Assembly: GCA_963691775.1 (NCBI GenBank)
Contig: OY829369.1
Span: 2,790,001 to 2,854,000 of the forward strand
Direction of reading: 5' to 3'
Source of the DNA: JAZBPO01 sp963691775
Lineage (GTDB): Bacteria; Pseudomonadota; Gammaproteobacteria; Pseudomonadales; Azotimanducaceae
Length of the DNA: 64,000 nucleotides
A program made the translations under genes and the position numbers. The notes beneath the pieces are model-generated. The model did no database searches. It saw only the letters and a list, made by a program, of their open reading frames with translations, and was not told the origin of the DNA. The stretch's first letter is position 1. Every line of letters starts with the position of its first letter. Shown here piece by piece: positions 7,854 to 15,755 of the stretch.

Positions 7854-9752
7854 TTAACCGGCCGAGGAGCTGCGCGCGGCATCGGCGAGGCGTGCGCGCA
7901 CCGAAGCTACGATGCCGTCCGCGTCGAGGCCGTAGGAAGCGAGCTCGTGATCCGGGTTGCCATGTGCCGGGAAGCGGTCGGGTAAACCCAGATTGAGTAC
8001 GGCGGTATTCATGCCGCGCGCGAGAAGCAGCTCGTTCACGGCGCTGCCCGCGCCGCCTGCGACCACGTTCTCCTCCAGCGTCACCACGAGCGCATGGCGC
8101 GCTGTCTGTGCGATGACACAGTCTTCATCAAGTGGCTTCACGAAGCGCATGTCGACAACGGTGGCGCCCAGGGTGTCGCCAGCGACGAGGGCGGGGGGAA
8201 CGAGGCTTCCGAAGGCAAGGAAAACGACTTCGCTTCCTTCTCGGACGATCCGTGCCTTCCCAATAGGCATCGCTGTCATGTTCTGTTCGATCACAACCCC
8301 CGGGCCGCGGCCGCGCGGATAGCGGATCGCCGCCGGGCCTTCGTGAACCCATCCCGTATACAGCATCTGCCGCGTCTCGTTCTCGTCTGACGGCGTCATG
8401 ACGATCATGTTCGGCACGCAGCGCAGATAGGACAGATCGAAGATGCCGGCGTGGGTCGGTCCGTCCTCTACGATGCCGGCTCGGTCCAGGGCGAAGGTAA
8501 CGTCCAGATTCTGGATCGCGACATCGTGAATCAGCTGATCATAGGCGCGCTGAAGGAAGGTCGAGTAGATCGCGACCACCGGCTTTGCGCCCTCACATGC
8601 CAAGCCAGCTGCGAGCGTGACTGCGTGCTGCTCCGCTATGGCAACGTCGTGATAGCGCTCGGGAAAGCGCTCGGAGAAGGCGATCAGATCCGAGCCTTCG
8701 CGCATCGCGGGCGTGATGCCGACGACGCGATCGTCCTGCTCCGCGATGTCGACGAGCCATGTCCCGAACACGTTCGAGTACTTTGGCGTATTCGCGCCGG
8801 TCTTCGGGGGAGCGCTGCCCGGTGGCTCGATCTTAGTAAGCGCGTGCAGGCCGACGGGATTCTTCTCGGCGGGCTCGTATCCGCGTCCCTTCTGCGTAAC
8901 CACGTGCAGAAATTGCGGTCCTGACAGGTCCTTTATGTTGGTGAGCGTGCTCACCAGGTCCTCGAGATCGTGACCGTGAACGGGCCCGATGTAGTTGAAG
9001 CCGAGCTCTTCAAACAGCGTGCCCGGCAGCACCAGGCCCTTCATGTGCTCCTCGGTGCGCCTCGCGAAGTCAGCAACCGGCGGCATGGACGACAGCACGC
9101 GCTTGCCGGCGCCGCGTACCGAGGCATAAAAGCGACTGGCAAGGACGCGGGCGAGGTAGCGAGACAGGCCGCCCACGTTGTGCGAGATCGACATCGCGTT
9201 GTCGTTGAGGATGACGAGCAGATTGGCACCCGTTTCCGCGGCGTGGTTGAGCGCCTCGAAGGCGATGCCCGCCGTCAGGGCGCCGTCGCCGATGATGGCG
9301 GCAACGCGTCTGTCCCTGCTCTGCATCTGCGAGGCGAGCGCCATACCCAGGCCTGCGCTGATGGACGTGCTGGAGTGACCAACGCCGAAGGTATCGAACT
9401 CCGATTCCGTGCGATCCGGGAAGGGCGCAAGGCCGCCGGTCTGGCGCATGGTCGTCATCTGCTCGCGTCGGCCCGTGAGAATCTTGTGCGGGTATGCCTG
9501 ATGGCCGACGTCCCAGACCAGCTTGTCGTTGGGTGTGTCGAAGCAGTAATGCAAAGCGAGCGTCAGTTCGACGACGCCAAGTCCGGCGCCGAAGTGTCCA
9601 CCCGTACGGCCAACGCTCCAGAGCAGGAACTCGCGCAGCTCCGCGGCGACAGCCGGAAGCTGTTCCGCCTCCAGAGCACGCAGATCTGCGGGGACGACAA
9701 CGCCGTCCAGGAGCGGAGTGCTCGGGCGTTCGAGAGGGATTTCGCTTGCCAT
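7854..9752 (-). CDS. dxs: 1-deoxy-D-xylulose-5-phosphate synthase
   Basis: Dxs condenses pyruvate and glyceraldehyde 3-phosphate using thiamin diphosphate, the entry step of the MEP isoprenoid pathway. The 632-residue protein has the ThDP motif IIGDGALTAGIAFEAL with a following NDNAMSIS, the early GHQAYPHKILTGR, and the transketolase central domain with AIAEQHAVTLAAGLA. Length is standard. It is the last gene of xseB-ispA-dxs, all leftward, with 64 bases between ispA and dxs. The thiL and dxs genes being back to back links cofactor supply and use only by position. Confidence 0.98.
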   Translation of the reverse strand: MASEIPLERPSTPLLDGVVVPADLRALEAEQLPAVAAELREFLLWSVGRTGGHFGAGLGVVELTLALHYCFDTPNDKLVWDVGHQAYPHKILTGRREQMTTMRQTGGLAPFPDRTESEFDTFGVGHSSTSISAGLGMALASQMQSRDRRVAAIIGDGALTAGIAFEALNHAAETGANLLVILNDNAMSISHNVGGLSRYLARVLASRFYASVRGAGKRVLSSMPPVADFARRTEEHMKGLVLPGTLFEELGFNYIGPVHGHDLEDLVSTLTNIKDLSGPQFLHVVTQKGRGYEPAEKNPVGLHALTKIEPPGSAPPKTGANTPKYSNVFGTWLVDIAEQDDRVVGITPAMREGSDLIAFSERFPERYHDVAIAEQHAVTLAAGLACEGAKPVVAIYSTFLQRAYDQLIHDVAIQNLDVTFALDRAGIVEDGPTHAGIFDLSYLRCVPNMIVMTPSDENETRQMLYTGWVHEGPAAIRYPRGRGPGVVIEQNMTAMPIGKARIVREGSEVVFLAFGSLVPPALVAGDTLGATVVDMRFVKPLDEDCVIAQTARHALVVTLEENVVAGGAGSAVNELLLARGMNTAVLNLGLPDRFPAHGNPDHELASYGLDADGIVASVRARLADAARSSSAG

Positions 9753-9816
9753 GGGGTCTTCAGGAACCTCGCAGAGAGCGCGCCGAGTCTACACCACGCC
9801 CAGCCACCCTGCGGAC

Positions 9817-10710
9817 TCAATGGTCGCGATCGCGAACCCAGCGCACAAAGTCCGGCAGTCGTCCAGGGTCCGGAAGGGCGGTTAGCGCGTCGAGGGCGGC
9901 GGCGCAAACTTCGCGGGCTCGCTCGCGGGCGCCGTCAATGCCAAGCAGAGCGACGTAGGTCGACTTGTCGAGTGCTGCATCTGCGCCTGCTGTCTTGCCA
10001 AGGCGTGCCGTGTCGCTGGTGGCGTCGAGCAGGTCGTCCACGATCTGGAAGGCCAGTCCCAGTGCGTCGCCGAAGGTGCGCAGCGCCTCATCCTCGGGCC
10101 CACCTTGACGTACGCCGGCGGCGAGCCCACCGAGGCGGACGGATACGGTGATCAAGGCGCCAGTCTTGTGAGCGTGCATCCGCTGCAGATCGGCTTCGCT
10201 CACTGCTCGGCCGGTTGCGGCCATGTCGATGGCCTGGCCCGCGACCATGCCGGAAGCGCCAGCCGCTCCAGCGAGCAGGTGGACCATTTTCAGGCGAGCG
10301 GCGTCGTCGCTGAAGGCAGCCGCTGCCGTCAGGTGCTCGAAGGCCAGCGTGAGGAGACCGTCGCCCGCAAGGATTGCGGTCGCCTCATCGAATGCGATGT
10401 GTACGGTCGGATGGCCGCGGCGCAGGGCATCGTCGTCCATCGCAGGAAGGTCGTCGTGCACGAGCGAGTAGGCGTGCACCAGCTCAACGGCCGTGCCGGC
10501 CGCGAGTCCGGCCGCATCGGTGCCGCCGAAGGCTTCACAGGCGGCGCAGGTGAGTGCCGGGCGCAGTCGCTTGCCGCCTAGCAGGAGGGCGTGGCGCATT
10601 GCGCTTCCCAAACGCGCTTCCGCGGGCCTGCCGGCTTCGAGCGCCGCGTTCAGGGCGCCGTCGATCGCAGCGCGGCGATGTGCCAGCCAGGCGTCGAAGG
10701 CGTCGTGCAC
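9817..10710 (-). CDS. ispA: Geranyl/farnesyl diphosphate synthase
   Basis: IspA condenses IPP with DMAPP and GPP to give farnesyl diphosphate for quinones, undecaprenyl phosphate and haem O. The 297-residue protein has both aspartate-rich motifs: DDLPAMDDD near residue 91 and VDDLLDAT near residue 223, plus GGKRLRP near residue 46 and MAGQ-like GMVAGQAIDM. Short-chain enzymes of this type are about 295 residues. It starts 4 bases after the xseB stop and precedes dxs, the usual operon. Confidence 0.97.
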   Translation of the reverse strand: MHDAFDAWLAHRRAAIDGALNAALEAGRPAEARLGSAMRHALLLGGKRLRPALTCAACEAFGGTDAAGLAAGTAVELVHAYSLVHDDLPAMDDDALRRGHPTVHIAFDEATAILAGDGLLTLAFEHLTAAAAFSDDAARLKMVHLLAGAAGASGMVAGQAIDMAATGRAVSEADLQRMHAHKTGALITVSVRLGGLAAGVRQGGPEDEALRTFGDALGLAFQIVDDLLDATSDTARLGKTAGADAALDKSTYVALLGIDGARERAREVCAAALDALTALPDPGRLPDFVRWVRDRDH

Positions 10711-10713
10711 AGC

Positions 10714-11031
10714 TCAATCCCCGTCGAGTTCATTGCTGGCGTCTGTGAGCGCCAGACTGCCGTCTTCACGTTCCAACAGCATGCGCACGCGCTGCTCGGC
10801 GTCTGCGAGAGCTCGCTGGCAGGCTCGGGTGAGATGGATGCCCCGTTCGAAGGCGCCTAGGGAGGCGTCAAGGGTCAGCTCGCCACTTTCCATACGCTCG
10901 ACGAGCGCTTCGAGTTCGCCAAGGGCTGCTTCGAAATCGAGGGCGTCGCCGGCGGCGTCGCTGGCGGCGTTGCCGACGGCGTTGCCGCTGGCGTCGGCAG
11001 ACGTGGATGCATCGTCGCTTGGATCGGTCAT
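10714..11031 (-). CDS. xseB: Exodeoxyribonuclease VII small subunit
   Basis: XseB is the small helical-hairpin subunit that binds XseA to form exonuclease VII, which degrades single-stranded DNA. The conserved core FEAALGELEALVERMESGELTLDASLGAFERG begins near residue 33. The product is 105 residues, longer than the usual 75-85, because of an Ala/Asp/Ser-rich N-terminal tail of about 30 residues (DDASTSADASGNAVGNAASD). The ATG at 11031 is the only good start, although a shorter protein from an internal alternative codon is possible. It leads the xseB-ispA-dxs operon. Confidence 0.93.
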   Translation of the reverse strand: MTDPSDDASTSADASGNAVGNAASDAAGDALDFEAALGELEALVERMESGELTLDASLGAFERGIHLTRACQRALADAEQRVRMLLEREDGSLALTDASNELDGD

Positions 11032-11307
11032 GAGAACGCTCGGCGGGAGTCGAGCGCGCAGTCTAGGGACGGGCGTCGGCGATCGCTACCAGCCCTCCCG
11101 GACCTTTATGGCGTCGGCGGCGGCCTGACGGCGCGCACTCGTTTCTGAAACCACGGCGCTCCAGCGCGGTGTGCAAATCGCTGGGTGGGCGGTGCTGTCG
11201 TGGGGCGCTTGAAGGTGAGCGCTGCGAGCGGCGTCAGCTGAAGTCCGCTTGCCGCAATGTGGTGTGCTAGGCGATTGTAGGTCTTCAATCGCACCGGAAT
11301 CCCGACC

Positions 11308-11739
11308 ATGTTTCGCTGCTCTTTTCTGTTCGTGCTCCTTCTGCTCCCCGTTTCGGCTTTGCCTGCATCGGACCCGGGCCTAATCGATTATCGCCAGGCC
11401 GTTTACCAAGCCATCGGTGGGCACATGAGTGCGATAGCCGGAACGTTGAAGGGGGAGGCCCCTTTCGCCGCGTATCTTGAGCTGCATGCACGCGGTGTCG
11501 CGGAGCTTGCCCCGCTGACGCGCCAGTTGTTCCCGCTCAATTCAAGTGGCGCGCAGAGCAAGGCACGAGATCGCATCTGGGAGGATGCGGCGCTGTTCCG
11601 GGAGCGTCGTGAGTCGTTCATCGAGGCTGCGCAGGTGCTTGGCAGCGTCGGTACGGCGGACATGCCTGAGTACGTGTCGGCCTTTCGTACCCTCGCCGAG
11701 ACCTGCAAGGCCTGCCACGAAGGCTTCAAGCGCGACTGA
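11308..11739 (+). CDS. Periplasmic c-type cytochrome (cytochrome c'/c556 type)
   Basis: A 143-residue protein with a signal peptide (MFRCSFLFVLLLLPVSALPA), a helical body and a C-terminal haem-attachment motif CKACH (C133, C136, H137). A C-terminal CxxCH on a four-helix body is the cytochrome c'/c556 pattern; M40 in GGHMSAIAG could be the distal ligand of a low-spin c556. It converges with a cytochrome b561 gene only 6 bases away, a common pairing suggesting the b561 reduces it. A tgctag element about 35 bases upstream may be part of a promoter. Confidence 0.9.
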   Translation: MFRCSFLFVLLLLPVSALPASDPGLIDYRQAVYQAIGGHMSAIAGTLKGEAPFAAYLELHARGVAELAPLTRQLFPLNSSGAQSKARDRIWEDAALFRERRESFIEAAQVLGSVGTADMPEYVSAFRTLAETCKACHEGFKRD

Positions 11740-11745
11740 CGCCGC

Positions 11746-12426
11746 TCAAAAAGCTGTTACGAGCACCGCTACGACCGCGGCTGCGAGGGCCGCCGTGAGC
11801 GCGGCCGTGCCCATGCGCTGAGGGCCGATAGCCGGGTCCGTATCGCTGCCCGGGCCGCGCCCGGTGATCATGGGCTGGATGATGCGCTCGCCGAGTGCGA
11901 ATCGGTGCCAGAGAATCGCAAATAGGTGAAGCGCCACCAGACCGCCGACGCTCCACTGGCCGAAACCGTGGATCGAATTCAGCGTCGATGACAGATCGCC
12001 CGCGGCGAGGTGCGCAAGGGGGCCCTCTATGAACAGATCATCGGTCGCGAAGAGTCCCGTTCCGGCCTGGAGGGTGATCACTGCGAGGGTGGCCACGATC
12101 GTCCAGCCGGCCAGAGGATTATGGCCGGGCTCGTGCCTGGCGCGGCGAGCGAGCAGGTCTCGCGCATACGCGACAACCGGGCCGGGGCCGCGCAGGAAGC
12201 TCGAGAAACGCGCATGCCGTGTGCCGAGGAAGCCCCAGGCGAGTCGAAAGAACACCAGTCCCAGCACGAGGTAGCCTGAGCGTTGATGCCAGTCCATCTC
12301 CTCGAATCCGCCGTCGAGCCCCGTATACAGGCATGCCGCGATGGCCACCGCGAGCAGCCAATGAAACAGGCGCAGGGGCAGATCCCATATCCGTACGTCG
12401 GCGGGTGCGAGGTGCTTGTCTGACAT
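11746..12426 (-). CDS. Cytochrome b561 (Ni-hydrogenase b-type/DUF4405-like) membrane protein
   Basis: A 226-residue membrane protein that probably passes electrons from the quinol pool to a periplasmic cytochrome, here most likely the adjacent c556-like protein. It begins with VRIWDLPLRLFHWLLA, the first-helix signature with its haem-ligand histidine, and has four to five membrane helices with further histidines in HQRSGYLVLGL, HGFGQW and ALHLFAILWH. A longer frame exists to 12561, but the ATG at 12426 gives the standard N-terminus. Both short intergenic spacing and convergence with the cytochrome gene support a shared job. Confidence 0.88.
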   Translation of the reverse strand: MSDKHLAPADVRIWDLPLRLFHWLLAVAIAACLYTGLDGGFEEMDWHQRSGYLVLGLVFFRLAWGFLGTRHARFSSFLRGPGPVVAYARDLLARRARHEPGHNPLAGWTIVATLAVITLQAGTGLFATDDLFIEGPLAHLAAGDLSSTLNSIHGFGQWSVGGLVALHLFAILWHRFALGERIIQPMITGRGPGSDTDPAIGPQRMGTAALTAALAAAVVAVLVTAF

Positions 12427-12735
12427 GGCGGCGTTTCCCGAATCCGGCGGTTGCGTCGGGGCTGGTGGGCAGGTTGAATGCCCGGGACAGCAATGGAGTG
12501 TGACGCAGCCATGGCAGACGACAACCCCGTCTACCGCGAGACGACCAACCGGAATCAGCAACGCCGCAACCCGCGCTTCCCGAACGCCTCAGTATGGACT
12601 GAAGCACAGCGCCAGGAGCATCGTGACGATCGCGATTCGACCATCGAGGGCGCGGGTCTCGTCACGGATCGAATGATTGATGCGCACATGGCCGGTGACC
12701 GCTGAACCCGAGCGATCTGTGCGCTCCCAGGGTCA
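12427..12735. other. Gap between cytochrome b561 and the Sel1-repeat gene
   Basis: A 309-base region upstream of the leftward cytochrome b561 gene and downstream of the leftward Sel1-repeat gene. Its only candidate content is a short rightward frame of 64 codons (12511-12705), listed separately. No terminator hairpin or repeat stands out. Confidence 0.4.
12511..12705 (+). CDS. Possible small hydrophilic protein
   Basis: A 64-codon frame from ATG at 12511, product MADDNPVYRETTNRNQQRRN and onward, very polar and rich in Arg, Asp and Gln, without membrane segments or cysteine pairs. A GGAG lies about 12 bases upstream, further than ideal. Its composition is unlike a random GC-rich shadow frame, which would be richer in Ala/Gly/Pro/Arg, and it does not overlap another gene. 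I do not recognise it; it may simply be spurious. Confidence 0.3.
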   Translation: MADDNPVYRETTNRNQQRRNPRFPNASVWTEAQRQEHRDDRDSTIEGAGLVTDRMIDAHMAGDR

Positions 12736-14082
12736 TCACTCGCGCCATGCGCGTTCCTCTCGATAGGCTGCCAGCCGGGCTTCCAGCGCCGCTCGCCCGA
12801 CCCCCGCATCTTCTACCGCCTTGGCCAGCGCCAGAGCTCGTTGTTGCTCCGCGCGTGCTTCGCCGTAGCGACCGCTTGCGGCCAGGGCCGCGGCGAGCAC
12901 GTCGAGGGTCTGTGCAGTCTCATGCTCGGCGACGACTGCGCGCGCCAGGATGAGGGCGCGTCTCGCGTCTCGGTCGTTGTCGTCAGCCGCCGTCGCCAGG
13001 CGCCACGCCAGGGTTGTCCTCGCGTCGATCTGACCCAGGGCAGCGGCGCGTTCGAGCCACTGCCGCGCGAGATCCGGCCGCACCGGCGTGCCGCGCCCCT
13101 CGCGGTAAAGCAGGGAGAGATTGAACTGTGCCGTAGCGTCTTCGCGTCGCGCAGCACGTTCGTACCAGCGGCGCGCGCGGGCTGGATCGATCGCGGTGCC
13201 AAGCCCAGTGTCGAAGGCCCAGCCGAGCCAGGTCTGTGCGTGCGCGTTGCCTTGCTTTGCGGCTTCCCTAAGCCACTGAACGCCGGTTTCCGGCGCCGCA
13301 TCGATGCCCTTCGCGCCAAGCAAGAGCAGGCGCCCGAGTTCGGCCTGAGCGCGTGCGCTTCCGGTGCTTGCGGCCTCCTCGAGGCGTATGCGGGCCCCGA
13401 CGGGATCCGTCGCGAGGAGCATCTTGCCGAGGGTCAGACGCGCGCCGGCATGGTCCAGGGCAATGGCGCGCTCCAGGAGCAGCCGCGCGCGGGTCGCAGC
13501 CGTTTGCTCGGCAGCCTGCACAAGGAGGCGACCGCCTAACGCTGCCGCCTCGCCGTGGCCGCCCGCGGCCGCAGTCTCGAACCAGTAGATGGCCTCTGCC
13601 GGGTCGCGTCGGAGTTCGTCGCCGCGCGCCAGCAGGAGCCCGAGGGTGTATTGCGCGTCCACGTACCCCTGCCGTGCCGCAAGGCGGTAAAGCGTTTCCG
13701 CGCGGCGGACCGAGCGGTCTACACCCAGTCCCTTCAGGTGCAGCCAGGCCAAGCCGTTACGTGCCTGTGCGAGGGTCGGCTGAAATCCGAGTGCACGCCG
13801 GTAATCCTGGGCAGCGGATACGTATGCGCCGTCGCGATAGAAGAGCAGGCCGCGCAGGTAGTACGCCCGTGCACGCGCGCCACGGGAGACGCGCGGAGAT
13901 AGCAGCACCGGCTCCAGATAGGTACGTGCAAGGGAATGGTCGCCGGCGGCACCTACGTCCACGGCGCGCTCGAACAGGTGTACCGGATCGAGGTGTCCGG
14001 CCCCGGTGGCGAGCGCTGGGGCGGGCGTTGCCAGGACGAGGACGCACAGGCAAACCGCACATACACGAGCGTAGGTGCACAT
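12736..14082 (-). CDS. Secreted Sel1-repeat (TPR-like) protein
   Basis: A 448-residue protein with a probable signal peptide (MCTYARVCAVCLCVLVLATP, cleavage after ALA). The rest is a chain of about eight to nine Sel1 repeats of roughly 36 residues, for example AQYTLGLLLARGDELRRDPA, AQTWLGWAFDTGLGTAIDPA and AQFNLSLLYREGRGTPVRPD. Sel1 proteins are helical scaffolds for protein-protein contacts in the periplasm or at the cell surface. An open frame continues upstream to 14562 but crosses the urtA promoter region and has shadow-like composition, so I take 14082. No specific role can be assigned. Confidence 0.8.
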   Translation of the reverse strand: MCTYARVCAVCLCVLVLATPAPALATGAGHLDPVHLFERAVDVGAAGDHSLARTYLEPVLLSPRVSRGARARAYYLRGLLFYRDGAYVSAAQDYRRALGFQPTLAQARNGLAWLHLKGLGVDRSVRRAETLYRLAARQGYVDAQYTLGLLLARGDELRRDPAEAIYWFETAAAGGHGEAAALGGRLLVQAAEQTAATRARLLLERAIALDHAGARLTLGKMLLATDPVGARIRLEEAASTGSARAQAELGRLLLLGAKGIDAAPETGVQWLREAAKQGNAHAQTWLGWAFDTGLGTAIDPARARRWYERAARREDATAQFNLSLLYREGRGTPVRPDLARQWLERAAALGQIDARTTLAWRLATAADDNDRDARRALILARAVVAEHETAQTLDVLAAALAASGRYGEARAEQQRALALAKAVEDAGVGRAALEARLAAYREERAWRE

Positions 14083-14128
14083 CGAGACGAGTATAGGCAA
14101 ACAGACCAAGCGCGGTCCGAACGGTGAT

Positions 14129-14158
14129 TTTGGTACCCCGGTCTTTGGTACCCCGGTC
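14129..14158. repeat. Perfect 15-bp tandem direct repeat
   Basis: The unit TTTGGTACCCCGGTC occurs twice back to back (14129-14143 and 14144-14158). It lies 47 bases upstream of the Sel1-repeat gene start, where a promoter or operator for that gene would be expected. It could be a regulator binding pair or a simple replication-slippage duplication. Confidence 0.85.
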
Positions 14159-14388
14159 CACGAACCGTCGGTGCTACTTGCGGTCCGGAATGCGGCTGCC
14201 GGTTTGCGAAGCATGAAGGCGAGAGATGCGTGCGGCTTCCCGCTTCGAGGATCTCGTGAGCAGCACCCTGCCGCGGCGTAGTGCCGTTGGTGGCGGCCCC
14301 CTGCTCTCTTTTGGTGCAAGACAGCGTGCTGCGCCCGGCCCAGAGGCGAGCGAATGCGCCAAGTTCGGGCCCCTCGGCCAAAGCGCTG

Positions 14389-14404
14389 AGGCACACCTCT
14401 TGCT
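14389..14404 (+). promoter_or_regulatory. Candidate sigma-54 (-24/-12) promoter of urtA
   Basis: AGGCACACCTCTTGCT has GG at 14390-14391 and GC at 14402-14403 separated by exactly 10 bases, with GGCAC and TTGCT matching the RpoN consensus TGGCACG-N4-TTGCW at 10 of 12 informative positions. Transcription would start near 14415, leaving a leader of about 43 bases to the urtA ATG. Nitrogen control of urea uptake by NtrC and RpoN is well established in proteobacteria, so the context fits. Confidence 0.6.
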
Positions 14405-14457
14405 ACGAGCATCTCCGCCCCGAAAGCGGCCCTGAGCCGCGTTGCCTGGAGCCGCGC

Positions 14458-15744
14458 ATGGCACGCCGAACCGTTCGTTCGCTTGTATTCCTCAGCGTCG
14501 CGCTGTGTTCGTTCGCGTCTGCAGCGTCGCAGAACGAGCCGATCCGGGTCGGGGTCCTGCATTCGCTGTCCGGCACCATGGCCATCTCAGAGACAACCCT
14601 TAAAGATGCGATGCTCATGCTCATTGACGAGCAGAACGCGAAGGGCGGTGTGCTGGGTCGGCCGCTGGAAGCGGTGGTTGTCGATCCTGCTTCTGACTGG
14701 CCGCTGTTCGCGGAGAAGGCACGAGAACTGATCGAAGTCAGCGGCGTCTCTGCGGTCTTCGGATGCTGGACTTCGGTGTCGCGGAAGTCCGTGCTGCCGG
14801 TGTTTTCCGAGCTGAACAGCCTGCTCTTCTATCCTGTGCAGTACGAGGGCGAGGAGAGTGAGCGAAACGTTTTCTACACCGGGGCGGCGCCGAACCAGCA
14901 GGCGATTCCAGCCGTTGACTACCTGATGGAGGTCGAGGGCGTTGAACGCTGGGTGCTTGCGGGCACGGACTACGTCTATCCCCGCACAACGAACAAGATC
15001 CTCGAGGCGTACCTGGCGGCCAAGGGGGTCGCTACGGAGGACATCCTCGTCAACTACACGCCCTTCGGTCACAGCGATTGGCAGACCATCGTCGCCGAGA
15101 TCAAGGACTTCGGTGCTCGCGGCAAGCGCACTGCCGTAGTGTCGACGATCAATGGCGATGCGAACGTGCCCTTCTACAAGGAACTTGCGAATCAGGGCGT
15201 GGACGCGGCCGACATCCCGGTCGTCGCCTTCTCCGTCGGCGAAGAAGAGCTCGCGGGCGTCGACACGGCGCCATTGGTCGGCCACCTCGCCGCGTGGAAC
15301 TATTTTCAGTCGCTGGAGACAGCTGAAAACGAGGCATTCGTGGCGCGATGGCGCGCCTACACGGGCAATGCCGGTGACGTAACGAATGACCCGATGGAGG
15401 CGCACTACATCGGCTTCAACATGTGGGTGAAAGCCGTGGAGGCTGCGGGCTCGACTGACGCTGACGCCGTCATTGAAGCGATTGTCGGCGTCGAGGTTCC
15501 GAATCTCTCCGGGGGCATGTCTACCATGTTGCCGAACCACCACATCACCAAGCCCGTGCTGATCGGCGAGATCCAGGATGACGGCCAATTCTTCGTCGTC
15601 GACCAGACCGACGATCTCGTTCCGGGCGATGCTTGGTCCGATTATCTGCCCGGGTCGCGTGATCTGATCTCTGACTGGAGGGCACCTATCGCCTGCGGGA
15701 ACTATGATGAGAGCGCGCAGCGGTGCAGGGGCGCCGGCGACTGA
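14458..15744 (+). CDS. urtA: Urea ABC transporter substrate-binding protein UrtA
   Basis: UrtA captures urea (and short amides) in the periplasm for the UrtBC channel. The 428-residue protein has a signal peptide (MARRTVRSLVFLSVALCSFA) and then the branched-chain-type binding fold starting IRVGVLHSLSGTMAISE. Family landmarks include AVFGCWTSVSRKSVLPV, LFYPVQYEGEE, and YVYPRTTNKI. I chose the ATG at 14458 for its signal peptide; an open frame upstream to 14281 is not signal-like. urtB begins 11 bases after its stop. Expression is probably nitrogen-controlled through the upstream sigma-54 element. Confidence 0.96.
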   Translation: MARRTVRSLVFLSVALCSFASAASQNEPIRVGVLHSLSGTMAISETTLKDAMLMLIDEQNAKGGVLGRPLEAVVVDPASDWPLFAEKARELIEVSGVSAVFGCWTSVSRKSVLPVFSELNSLLFYPVQYEGEESERNVFYTGAAPNQQAIPAVDYLMEVEGVERWVLAGTDYVYPRTTNKILEAYLAAKGVATEDILVNYTPFGHSDWQTIVAEIKDFGARGKRTAVVSTINGDANVPFYKELANQGVDAADIPVVAFSVGEEELAGVDTAPLVGHLAAWNYFQSLETAENEAFVARWRAYTGNAGDVTNDPMEAHYIGFNMWVKAVEAAGSTDADAVIEAIVGVEVPNLSGGMSTMLPNHHITKPVLIGEIQDDGQFFVVDQTDDLVPGDAWSDYLPGSRDLISDWRAPIACGNYDESAQRCRGAGD

Positions 15745-15755
15745 GCACGATCGCC

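Larger units (their letters stand above)
14083..14457. other. Divergent regulatory region between Sel1-repeat gene and urtA
   Basis: A 375-base gap serving a leftward and a rightward gene. It holds a perfect 15-bp tandem duplication (14129-14158) and a sigma-54-type element (14389-14404), both listed separately. A TTGGTGCAA at about 14311-14319 resembles one half of an NtrC site, but I cannot find its partner. The rest shows no gene; frames through it are shadow-like. Confidence 0.5.

Noticed and set aside
14083..14562. 160-residue N-terminal extension of the Sel1-repeat protein
   Set aside because: It crosses the divergent promoter region and urtA start, and a clean signal peptide begins at 14082.
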